A stretch of DNA of 64,000 bases from Deefgea piscis. GTDB lineage: Bacteria; Pseudomonadota; Gammaproteobacteria; Burkholderiales; Chitinibacteraceae. The notes under the pieces are model-generated. The model was not told the DNA's origin. It did not search any database and saw only the letters and a program-made list of their open reading frames with translations. The stretch lies in contig NZ_CP054143.1 in the NCBI RefSeq assembly GCF_013284055.1, forward strand, positions 2,790,001 through 2,854,000. Direction: 5' to 3'. A program made the position numbers and the translations under genes. Shown piece after piece: positions 56,683-64,000 of this stretch (its first letter is position 1; every line of letters begins with the position of its first letter).

Positions 56683-57975
56683 ATGCTGGAGTCTTTCTTT
56701 AAGCTAAAAGAAAACGGTACCGATGTAAGAACCGAAGTTATCGCAGGTTTCACTACATTTTTAACGATGGCTTACATCGTCTTTGTTAATCCGTCGATCT
56801 TAGCTAAAACCGGGATGGATTTTAATTCAGTGTTTGTCGCTACCTGTTTAGCCGCGGCATTGGGTACTGCAATTATGGCTTTAGTAGCCAATTATCCTAT
56901 CGCACTTGCACCAGGTATGGGCTTAAATGCCTATTTCACCTATACCGTGGTTTTGGGTATGGGGGTTTCTTGGCAGGTAGCACTAGGGGCCGTATTTATC
57001 TCTGGGGTGATTTTTCTTTGCGTTTCACTCTTTAAAGTCCGTGAAGCGATCGTAAATGCGATCCCACACTCACTTAAATTGGCGATTTCTGCCGGTGTTG
57101 GTATGTTTTTGGCGATTGTTGCGCTGAAAAACGCGGGTGTGGTGACAGGTTCACCTGCTACTTTGGTTACCTTGGGTGATATTCATGCGCCGCAAACATT
57201 GCTGGCGATTTTTGGCTTCTTTTTGATCGTTGCTTTGGAATACCGCAAGGTGCATGGCTCGATTATTATTTCAATTTTGGCAGTCACTTTAATGTCAATT
57301 GGCATGGGGCTGTCTGAATTTAAAGGCGTATTTTCTGCTCCGCCGTCAATGGCGCCAACGTTCATGCAAATGGATTTAATGGGTGCATTAGATGTGGCCT
57401 TGTTGGGCGTGGTGTTTGTGTTGTTCTTTGTCGATTTGTTCGATACCACCGGTACTTTAGTGGGTGTTTCACACCGCGCTGGTTTGTTAGATAAAGATGG
57501 CAAGTTGCCACGCTTGAAAAAAGCCTTGCTGGCTGATTCAGTTGCAATTACTGCCGGTGCTGTGATGGGTACTTCTTCAAGTACCGCTTATGTTGAATCT
57601 GCCGCAGGCACTGCAGTTGGTGGCCGCACTGGTTTGACTTCTTTGGTTGTTGCGATTCTATTTTTATTGGCGTTATGGTTTTCGCCTTTGGCCGCCACAG
57701 TTCCAGCCTACGCAACAGCGCCAGCACTGTGTTATGTCGCCGTATTAATGACACGTGGTTTGGCTGAGATTGAATGGGATGATTTAACTGAGTCAGCACC
57801 GGCAGTCATGACCGCGCTGGCCATGCCATTTACCTTCTCAATTGCTGATGGTATTGCATTTGGCTTTATCAGCTATGCTGTGATTAAACTGTTGGCAGGC
57901 CGTTATAAAGACCTGAGTGCTGCAGTTTTGATTATTGCTGCGTTGTGGGTTGTTAAATTTGCCTTTTTCCATTAA
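56683..57975 (+). CDS. NCS2 family purine permease (AzgA/PbuG/AdeQ type)
   Basis: A 430-residue nucleobase transporter with about 12 to 14 membrane segments. It shows EVIAGFTTFLTMAYIVFVNPSIL, the APGMGLNAYFTY motif and the substrate segment FFVDLFDTTGTLVGV, with GTSSSTAYVESAAG. These features place it with adenine/hypoxanthine/guanine carriers rather than uracil or xanthine. It is followed by apt and hpt, which supports purine uptake and salvage. ATG 56683 follows AGGGAG. Confidence 0.92.
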   Translation: MLESFFKLKENGTDVRTEVIAGFTTFLTMAYIVFVNPSILAKTGMDFNSVFVATCLAAALGTAIMALVANYPIALAPGMGLNAYFTYTVVLGMGVSWQVALGAVFISGVIFLCVSLFKVREAIVNAIPHSLKLAISAGVGMFLAIVALKNAGVVTGSPATLVTLGDIHAPQTLLAIFGFFLIVALEYRKVHGSIIISILAVTLMSIGMGLSEFKGVFSAPPSMAPTFMQMDLMGALDVALLGVVFVLFFVDLFDTTGTLVGVSHRAGLLDKDGKLPRLKKALLADSVAITAGAVMGTSSSTAYVESAAGTAVGGRTGLTSLVVAILFLLALWFSPLAATVPAYATAPALCYVAVLMTRGLAEIEWDDLTESAPAVMTALAMPFTFSIADGIAFGFISYAVIKLLAGRYKDLSAAVLIIAALWVVKFAFFH

Positions 57976-57987
57976 GCGAGCGTTCGG

Positions 57988-58554
57988 ATGAATAAATCCA
58001 TTAGCAATAACGCATTACCTAATGCGAACTATATCCGTGATCGAATCCGAACTGTGGCCGACTGGCCGCAGGCTGGGGTTATGTTTCGCGATATCACGCC
58101 CTTATTGCAAGATAAGAAAACTTTTCGTCTGTTAGTGGATATTTTTGTCCATCGCTACATGGATCAAAAGTTAGATGTCGTCGCTGGAATAGATGCGCGT
58201 GGATTTATTTTGGGTGCGGTCGTCGCTTATGAGCTCAACCTCGGTTTTGTTCCTATTCGTAAAAAAGGCAAGCTGCCATTTGATACGATTGCCGAAGAGT
58301 ATGAGCTGGAGTATGGCTCAGCTACCGTGGAATTGCATGCTGATGCATGTCAGGCTGGTGATCGCGTTCTACTGATTGATGATTTGGTAGCAACCGGTGG
58401 CACCATGATTGCCGCAGCAAACCTGTTGAAACGGCTGGGTGCTGAAGTTGTTGAAGCTGCAGCCATTGTTGATTTGCCAGAGTTAGGCGGCTCAAAATTG
58501 GTGAGAGATCAACATATTGAATTATTTACAGTTTGTGATTTCTCTGGGCATTAA
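57988..58554 (+). CDS. apt: Adenine phosphoribosyltransferase
   Basis: Converts adenine and PRPP to AMP, 188 residues. It shows [30 protein letters not shown] and PIRKKGKLP, then the PRPP loop [13 protein letters not shown]. The N-terminal extension of about ten residues is slightly longer than usual. It lies 12 bases after the permease and is probably cotranscribed with it. Confidence 0.95.
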   Translation: MNKSISNNALPNANYIRDRIRTVADWPQAGVMFRDITPLLQDKKTFRLLVDIFVHRYMDQKLDVVAGIDARGFILGAVVAYELNLGFVPIRKKGKLPFDTIAEEYELEYGSATVELHADACQAGDRVLLIDDLVATGGTMIAAANLLKRLGAEVVEAAAIVDLPELGGSKLVRDQHIELFTVCDFSGH

Positions 58555-58684
58555 ATAAAGGCACTAACATTATTCATACCAAGGTGCTGATCAATTCATT
58601 GAAATAGCTTGTTTAGCTTGAATTGATTCACCTTTGTGTGATGTGTGGTGTTGTAAGTGTAATGAAACAAATAAAGGATTTATC

Positions 58685-59239
58685 GTGACGATGCAATTAC
58701 CTGAAGCTAGAACTATTCTTGATAATGCGGACTGCCTGCATAATGAAGCTGAGGTTCAAGCTGCGTTAGACCAAATGGGTGAGGCCATGTGCGCCACATT
58801 GGCTCATACCAATCCCATTGTCTATACCGTACTCAATGGCGGCTTGATTGTGTCGGGACATTTATTGCCTCGTCTACGTTTTCCGCTTGAAATTTCATAC
58901 ATGCATGCCACACGTTATCGCAATGAAACGAGTGGTGGCGAGCTCGATTGGAAAGTAAAACCCCGCGAAGACTTGCGTGGTCGTACGGTCATTATTGTTG
59001 ATGATATTCTCGATGAGGGTCATACCTTGGCCGCCATCGTTGAATATTGCAAGCAACAAGGTGCTAGTGCTGTGCACGTTGCGGTGTTGATTGATAAAAA
59101 ACACGATCGCAAAGCACCAGGAATTAAGGCCGACTTTGTTGGTCTTGAAGTAGAAGATCGCTTCTTGTTTGGTTGTGGTATGGATTATCAGGGTTACTGG
59201 CGTAATACTTTAGCGATTTATGCGGTAAAAGGGCTGTAA
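58685..59239 (+). CDS. hpt: Hypoxanthine-guanine phosphoribosyltransferase family protein
   Basis: Purine salvage enzyme of 184 residues. It has VLNGGLIVSGHLLPRL, the flexible-loop region MHATRYRNETSGGELDW and the PRPP loop VIIVDDILDEGHTLAAI, then VLIDKKHDRK. The GTG at 58685 is chosen because AAAGGA sits at good spacing; ATG 58691 is two codons downstream. Context (permease, apt) supports purine use. The base preference is inferred from the family. Confidence 0.9.
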   Translation: MTMQLPEARTILDNADCLHNEAEVQAALDQMGEAMCATLAHTNPIVYTVLNGGLIVSGHLLPRLRFPLEISYMHATRYRNETSGGELDWKVKPREDLRGRTVIIVDDILDEGHTLAAIVEYCKQQGASAVHVAVLIDKKHDRKAPGIKADFVGLEVEDRFLFGCGMDYQGYWRNTLAIYAVKGL

Positions 59240-59275
59240 TCCCGCATTGGTGCGTGTTGCAGCCATGGAGACATC

Positions 59276-60931
59276 ATGGGCAACAGCACCGATATCGTTG
59301 TTAAGCATTATCGACAAATTTTGATTTGGCCATTGCAATTAATGCCTTTGCCTGAGGTAAGGGGGCGAAGTCGTGCGATGGGGCGTCACTGGGAAGTGAT
59401 GTCAGCGATGTCCGCTGCAGGCTCGCCTTGGCAACCCAGGCCAACGGAATTTGATGGCGACCCAGCCGAATTTAAAGAACGGCACTATCGAGAATTTGTC
59501 ACTTTTTTACCGTATGTGCAGCGTTTTTTGTACGGGGAAGGGCGTAGTGAAGCCGGTGATGCTGCTAATTATGGGCACTCACCCATGCACGTCTTTCGTC
59601 GTAAAGATATTCAACAGGTCTTAATGGTCTTTAAAGATGGTAAAACACACCATTTTAAAGTGATCCATTTAGACCTGTATTTTTTTTACGATCTTGATGT
59701 TGTTATTTTGGCGATGGAATTGGGGGGTGACAATTTATCGTTAAGGCGGGTGCAAGATGCCATGTTTCGTTTTGGTCGTACCTTTCCCGCCCAATGGGAT
59801 GAAAACGAAACTGCAACGAGTTGTATGCGCAAAGTGGCTTGGCTCGACGCCGCTGGTGAAGTGATTGCCTCCAGTGATTACGAAGATCGAACAGGTTATT
59901 TGCAGCATATGGGGCAATTTTGCGCCCCCAAAATGGCATCCCATTGGGAATATTTGCTTAGCCCTTTGGTGATGCACCATTCTAATGCGGTGGGCGATTT
60001 ACGCTACCGACAAATCGAATACCATCGAATGCCGATGTTGGCCTACCTGTCATTCGAGAACCCTTTTGCGCTGTCGGACGAAGATTTTTATCGGTTAGGT
60101 ACGGTCAGTCGACCGAGCGACATGGATGCACTGCCTTTTTCTAGCAAGGTGTTTGCGGCTTTTGAGGCTGATTGCTGCTACGATCGATTTTGGATTCCAG
60201 AAAATAACAGTCCCATGGCCTCAACACGGTTGATGTGTAATGGTCACGCGTTTGTGATGGTGGGTATGGCGGGTAATCCATTCTTTGTTGATCCTTATAC
60301 GGGTTCTTTAGGGCAATTTCGGCATCAATATTTTTTGCTGACACTGATCGCCCACTTTCACAAAGCTTCGTTATTGATGTTTTCTGATCGTCTAGCGGTG
60401 GCGCTGGCCAAGCTTAATGTGCAAGATGAAATCTCAATTCGCAATTTTAAGCGTGAAACGCGGCTACTTCAGGCCGCTTTTTTGCGTTTCACCCAGCGAT
60501 ATTGGTTTCGCGAAGTTTCCAATCAAGCTATTAGCAGTCAATTGTTTTTGATGCTCAAGCGCCATCTAGATACCGAGACCTTATATTCGGACGTGCGTGA
60601 GTCGGTGCAAGCAATGAGTCAATACCTTGAAAATGAAGACTTACGTCGACAAGCCGATACCGTTGTGCGCTTGACCGTGGTGACTATTTTAGGTTTAGTG
60701 GGTACGACGATTACTGGTTTTTTAGGGATGAATCTATTTGCTTTAGCGGAAGAAAGTGGCTGGCATCGCTTGTGGTATTTCATTGGCGTGAGTATTCCAA
60801 TTACGATTTTAATTTTATTTACCGTGGCTAAATCAAAAAGCCTGTCGGAGTTTTTGGATGTGTTATCTGACGACCGAGTGCTTTGGGTGAGTAAATTTAA
60901 GCAGTTTTTGCATATAAAAACTCGGTCATGA
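59276..60931 (+). CDS. CorA-like membrane protein with a large unusual N-terminal region
   Basis: A 551-residue protein. The C-terminus has two membrane helices (about 464-483 and 496-520) and the CorA-type signature GMN at 484-486, followed by the short acidic loop LFALAEESGW. The preceding helix (about 430-460, with SQYLENEDLRRQADTVVRLT) fits the CorA stalk. The first 400 residues lack an obvious match to standard CorA (about 316 residues) and contain HMGQFCAPKMASHWEYLLSPLV and several conserved Tyr/Trp. It is probably a divalent-cation channel or relative; the ion is unknown. Confidence 0.7.
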   Translation: MGNSTDIVVKHYRQILIWPLQLMPLPEVRGRSRAMGRHWEVMSAMSAAGSPWQPRPTEFDGDPAEFKERHYREFVTFLPYVQRFLYGEGRSEAGDAANYGHSPMHVFRRKDIQQVLMVFKDGKTHHFKVIHLDLYFFYDLDVVILAMELGGDNLSLRRVQDAMFRFGRTFPAQWDENETATSCMRKVAWLDAAGEVIASSDYEDRTGYLQHMGQFCAPKMASHWEYLLSPLVMHHSNAVGDLRYRQIEYHRMPMLAYLSFENPFALSDEDFYRLGTVSRPSDMDALPFSSKVFAAFEADCCYDRFWIPENNSPMASTRLMCNGHAFVMVGMAGNPFFVDPYTGSLGQFRHQYFLLTLIAHFHKASLLMFSDRLAVALAKLNVQDEISIRNFKRETRLLQAAFLRFTQRYWFREVSNQAISSQLFLMLKRHLDTETLYSDVRESVQAMSQYLENEDLRRQADTVVRLTVVTILGLVGTTITGFLGMNLFALAEESGWHRLWYFIGVSIPITILILFTVAKSKSLSEFLDVLSDDRVLWVSKFKQFLHIKTRS

Positions 60932-61042
60932 AAATAATGCATGCGGGTGTGAGTAGATGTTTTGTTGATCGGACTGCTGTAAGTTGCTCATGTCGTGGTA
61001 GAATTGCGCATCTTTTAACGATGAATACGGATGCGTTAACTC

Positions 61043-62290
61043 ATGTTCTCTAAGTCTCAAACCATTGCCCAGTATGATCCTGATCTCGCCGCTGCCATGG
61101 CGGCCGAAGTTGTTCGTCAACACGAACACATCGAGCTGATCGCATCGGAAAACTACACTAGCCCAGCAGTGATGGAGGCTCAAGGCTCGCAACTGACTAA
61201 TAAATACGCCGAAGGTTATCCTGGTAAGCGTTTTTATGGTGGCTGTGAATACGTTGACGTCATCGAACAACTCGCTATTGATCGCGTAAAAGCTTTGTTT
61301 GGCGCTGAATACGCCAATGTGCAGCCGCATTCTGGCTCGCAAGCCAATCAAGCCGTGTATTTTTCTATCTTGAAACCAGGCGATACCATCATGGGTATGA
61401 ATCTGGGTCATGGTGGTCATTTGACGCATGGTTCGCCAGCAAATTTATCGGGTAAATTATTCAATATCGTGGCTTACGGTTTGAATGAAAATGAAGAAAT
61501 CGATTACGACGATATGGAGCGCGTTGCGCTAGAAACCAAGCCAAAATTGTTGATCGGTGGTGCTTCAGCCTACGCACTGCGTTTTGACTGGGCGCGCATG
61601 CGTGAGATCGCCGACAAAGTTGGCGCTTACTTTATGGTCGATATGGCGCATTACGCCGGTTTGATTGCGGCAGGTGTTTATCCTAACCCAGTGCCACACG
61701 CTCACTTTGTAACGTCGACTACACACAAAACATTGCGTGGCCCACGTGGCGGGATTATCTTGGCGAAAGCTGAGTTTGAAAAATCAATCAATTCTAATGT
61801 GTTCCCAACACTGCAAGGTGGCCCGCTAATGCACGTAATCGCCGGTAAAGCGATTGCGTTTAAAGAAGCGGCAACGGAAGAATTCAAAACATACCAAAAA
61901 CAAGTGTTGCTCAATGCGCAAGCCATGGCAGCAACTTTGGCTGAACGTGGTTTACGGATTATTTCTGGTCGTACCGAATCGCACGTATTCTTGGTTGACT
62001 TGCGCCCTAAAGGCTTAACAGGTAAAGCTGCTGATGCCGTTTTGGGTAAAGCTCACATTACCGTTAATAAAAATGCGATCCCAAATGACCCTGAAAGCCC
62101 GTTTGTAACTTCAGGTATCCGTATTGGCGCACCTGCAATTACCACTCGCGGCTTTAAAGAAGCAGAAGCCATTCAAGTTGCGCATTTAATTGCTGATGTA
62201 TTAGACAACCCGAATGATGAAGCTAATTTGGCGGCAGTTGCTGAAAAAGTAAAAGCATTAACGGCGCGTTTCCCAGTTTACGAAGTATAA
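61043..62290 (+). CDS. glyA: Serine hydroxymethyltransferase
   Basis: PLP enzyme that interconverts serine and glycine with tetrahydrofolate, 415 residues. The PLP lysine is K229 in [14 protein letters not shown]. Also visible are [12 protein letters not shown], the [15 protein letters not shown] loop and [16 protein letters not shown]. The C-terminal domain has [15 protein letters not shown]. The ATG at 61043 is preceded only by a weak ribosome site. It is followed by a strong terminator and then nrdR. Confidence 0.97.
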   Translation: MFSKSQTIAQYDPDLAAAMAAEVVRQHEHIELIASENYTSPAVMEAQGSQLTNKYAEGYPGKRFYGGCEYVDVIEQLAIDRVKALFGAEYANVQPHSGSQANQAVYFSILKPGDTIMGMNLGHGGHLTHGSPANLSGKLFNIVAYGLNENEEIDYDDMERVALETKPKLLIGGASAYALRFDWARMREIADKVGAYFMVDMAHYAGLIAAGVYPNPVPHAHFVTSTTHKTLRGPRGGIILAKAEFEKSINSNVFPTLQGGPLMHVIAGKAIAFKEAATEEFKTYQKQVLLNAQAMAATLAERGLRIISGRTESHVFLVDLRPKGLTGKAADAVLGKAHITVNKNAIPNDPESPFVTSGIRIGAPAITTRGFKEAEAIQVAHLIADVLDNPNDEANLAAVAEKVKALTARFPVYEV

Positions 62291-62304
62291 TTCGTACGCA
62301 ATTA

Positions 62305-62334
62305 AAAAAGGTGGTGCACCTGCACCACCTTTTT
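62305..62334 (+). terminator. Rho-independent terminator after glyA
   Basis: A 14-bp perfect stem, AAAAAGGTGGTGCA with TGCACCACCTTTTT around CC. The A and T runs could make it work in both directions. Confidence 0.92.
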
Positions 62335-62356
62335 GCATTTTGTCGTGTTAGTTTGA

Positions 62357-62403
62357 GGTATATTAATCCAAGGCAGCTGTCAGTTGACTTGGATTAATAT
62401 ACC
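62357..62403. repeat. Perfect 16-bp inverted repeat with GGTATA/TATACC ends
   Basis: GGTATATTAATCCAAG (62357-62372) is repeated exactly in inverted form at 62388-62403 around 15 bases. It lies between glyA and nrdR, after the glyA terminator. The first 12 bases (GGTATATTAATC) also occur at the 3' end of the GGDEF-EAL gene (about 35819). Confidence 0.8.
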
Positions 62404-62498
62404 AAGCGTATTACTACCAATGTACCTTGGCTTGACTGTTCAATATGAAATGAACAGCTTAAGATGCTCTTTATTCGTTCTTTTTAGGTTTTCGTGCT

Positions 62499-62951
62499 AT
62501 GAAATGCCCATTTTGCGGTTCACCCGACACTCAAGTCGTGGATTCTCGCGTTTCTGACGAAGGGGATACGGTACGCCGTCGTCGTCGCTGTGCGATTTGC
62601 GATAAGCGTTTCACCACCTTTGAAACTGCTGAAGTGCGTATGCCGCAAGTGGTGAAACAAACCGGTCAGCGTGTCGAATTTGAAAGAGAAAAAATTCGCA
62701 CTAGTTTTATGCGCGCCTTACACAAACGCCCGGTGCCGACCCCTTTGGTTGATGAAGCCATTTCCCGAATTATTCAAAAAGTACTGACTGTTGGCGAGCG
62801 AGAAATTATGTCGCGACAGATTGGTGAAATGGTGATTGCTGAGCTCGCCAAGCTCGATAAAGTCGCCTATATCCGCTTTGCCTCCGTATATCGCTCATTT
62901 CAAGACGTTGAAGATTTTCGCGACGTCATTCGTGAAGTCAGCAAGGAATAA
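62499..62951 (+). CDS. nrdR: Transcriptional repressor NrdR
   Basis: Represses ribonucleotide reductase genes when dATP is high, 150 residues. The N-terminal zinc ribbon has C3/C6 (MKCPFCG) and C31/C34 (CAICDKRF), with [18 protein letters not shown] between them. The ATP-cone domain (about 49-139) includes [24 protein letters not shown]. Its place next to glyA and ribD is common in proteobacteria. NrdR boxes are not visible in the window. Confidence 0.97.
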   Translation: MKCPFCGSPDTQVVDSRVSDEGDTVRRRRRCAICDKRFTTFETAEVRMPQVVKQTGQRVEFEREKIRTSFMRALHKRPVPTPLVDEAISRIIQKVLTVGEREIMSRQIGEMVIAELAKLDKVAYIRFASVYRSFQDVEDFRDVIREVSKE

Positions 62952-62953
62952 AC

Positions 62954-64000
62954 ATGGCTTGGCGTTCGATCGACTACTTTATGATGGCCCAGGCGTTGCA
63001 TCAGGCGAAATTGGGCCAAAACAACACCTCGCCCAATCCAAGTGTTGGCTGTGTTCTGATTAAAAATGATCAAATATTAAGCATGGGGCATACCCAAGCC
63101 GCAGGTGGCGCGCACGCAGAAGTGATGGCACTGCGTGCTGCGGGCCATGCTGCGCAAGGTGCCACTGCATATGTCACTTTAGAGCCATGCAGCCACTTTG
63201 GAAAAACACCACCCTGCGCGGATGCGCTGATTGCTGCTGGTGTTACTCGAGTGGTCGCCGCATTATTGGACCCGAATCCGCTGGTTTCCGGGCAAGGTTT
63301 ACGCCGACTGGCCGAGCATGGCATTGTCGTTGAACATGGTTTAATGGCTGCCGAGGCATTGGCGCATCATCAAGGTTTTTTTAGCCGAATGATTCGGCAA
63401 CGACCTTGGCTGCGTTGCAAAGTTGCCGCTAGTTTGGACGGGCAAATTGCGCTAGGAAATGGGCAATCGCAATGGATTACGGGTGCTGCAGCACGTGCCG
63501 ATGTTCAGCGAATCCGTGCGCGCTCATGTGCGATGATCACCGGCATTTCAACGATTTTGCATGACGATCCACAGCTGAATGTGCGTGATTTTCCGGTTGA
63601 GCGTCAACCGATTAAAGTTATTTTAGATAGCCAAATGCGCACCCCAGTCTCGGCTAAAATTCTACAGCAAGGTCCTGTGTTGATTGTCGCGGCGCAAGAG
63701 ACTGAGCGTCGTTTGCCTTTGGAGGCGGCGGGTGCACAAGTAATTTTGTGTCCTGACCAATCCGGTGCTCGTATTGATTTGGCCGCATTATGTGGCGTAT
63801 TGGCAGCACGCGGTTGCAATGAAGTCACACTTGAAGCCGGCGGCACTTTAGTTGGCGCTTTTTTTGCGGCAAGGTTGATTGACGAATTGTGCCTATATCA
63901 AGCGCCGGTATTGCTGGGACAAGGGCAGGCGATGGCGCAATTTTCCTTAAGTGATTTAAGTCAAAAACAAGTCCCAACGCATATTGCTCGACGTATGGTG
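62954..64000 (+). CDS. ribD: Riboflavin biosynthesis deaminase-reductase (cut by window end)
   Basis: Bifunctional enzyme for two early riboflavin steps: deamination of the pyrimidine and reduction of the ribose side chain. The open frame continues past the window end (349 codons seen). The deaminase domain has HAE (H54, E56) and the zinc cysteines C79 and C88 in PCSHFGKTPPC. The reductase domain begins near residue 150 (RPWLRCKVAASLDGQIA) and includes QWITGAAARADVQRIRA. ATG 62954 follows AGGAAT and lies two bases after the nrdR stop. Confidence 0.95.
   Translation, partial: MAWRSIDYFMMAQALHQAKLGQNNTSPNPSVGCVLIKNDQILSMGHTQAAGGAHAEVMALRAAGHAAQGATAYVTLEPCSHFGKTPPCADALIAAGVTRVVAALLDPNPLVSGQGLRRLAEHGIVVEHGLMAAEALAHHQGFFSRMIRQRPWLRCKVAASLDGQIALGNGQSQWITGAAARADVQRIRARSCAMITGISTILHDDPQLNVRDFPVERQPIKVILDSQMRTPVSAKILQQGPVLIVAAQETERRLPLEAAGAQVILCPDQSGARIDLAALCGVLAARGCNEVTLEAGGTLVGAFFAARLIDELCLYQAPVLLGQGQAMAQFSLSDLSQKQVPTHIARRMV

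Overview
The window is a bacterial chromosome segment of medium GC content with no phage, plasmid or complete insertion sequence. The gene content points to a betaproteobacterium of the Neisseriales (Chitinibacter/Deefgea-like). Evidence is an mdh / GntR regulator / sdhCDAB / gltA block, a minimal FinO/ProQ protein, an rpe-gph-trpEGDC order, and Gram-negative envelope genes. The genus is inferred from family resemblance, not from a search.

Layout. (1) 1-9307: cobalamin assembly and uptake. It holds the 3' end of cbiB, threonine-phosphate decarboxylase, a BtuF-like protein without a signal peptide, corrinoid adenosyltransferase, a small thioesterase, cbiA, a complete btuF-btuC-btuD importer and cbiP. 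(2) 9446-11849: a chemoreceptor, tRNA-Thr(UGU) and a ProQ/FinO protein. (3) 11934-26764: a TCA-cycle supercluster with mdh divergent from a GntR/UTRA regulator, then sdhC-D-A-B-sdhE-gltA-sucA-sucB-lpdA-sucC-sucD. A perfect palindrome overlaps the likely regulator promoter. (4) 26987-33077: YqjD/YqjE/YqjK-like envelope proteins, cysM, a PHP phosphatase, a YciO-like protein, a site-2 protease, and scpA/scpB. (5) 33300-43288: a MASE1-PAS-GGDEF-EAL protein, a lytic transglycosylase, hrcA, nadK, recN, a TadA-phosphatase fusion and a secreted GGSS-repeat protein. (6) 43434-50068, minus strand: rpe, an ArsC-like gene, gph and trpE-trpG-trpD-trpC. A short peptide with two Trp codons (WRW) followed by a hairpin lies upstream of trpE. 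A GxxExxY gene framed by inverted CACAGAGGCACA repeats sits between trpE and trpG. (7) 50224-64000: apaG, an Atm1-type exporter, a serine transporter with sdaA, a low-molecular-weight phosphatase, a yybP-ykoY-type (Mn2+) riboswitch before a UPF0016 exporter, a purine salvage set (NCS2 permease, apt, hpt), a CorA-like protein, glyA, nrdR and the 5' part of ribD.

How they work together. The window is mostly core metabolism: B12 assembly and import, the oxidative TCA cycle, tryptophan synthesis, serine/glycine turnover and purine salvage. The most unusual items are the single-frame fusion of tRNA adenosine deaminase with a CX5R phosphatase, the candidate trp attenuator, the GxxExxY cassette inside the trp genes, two BtuF-like proteins of apparently different location, and several families of intergenic palindromes. 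I found no CRISPR array, restriction system, toxin-antitoxin pair or clearly new multi-gene defence system.
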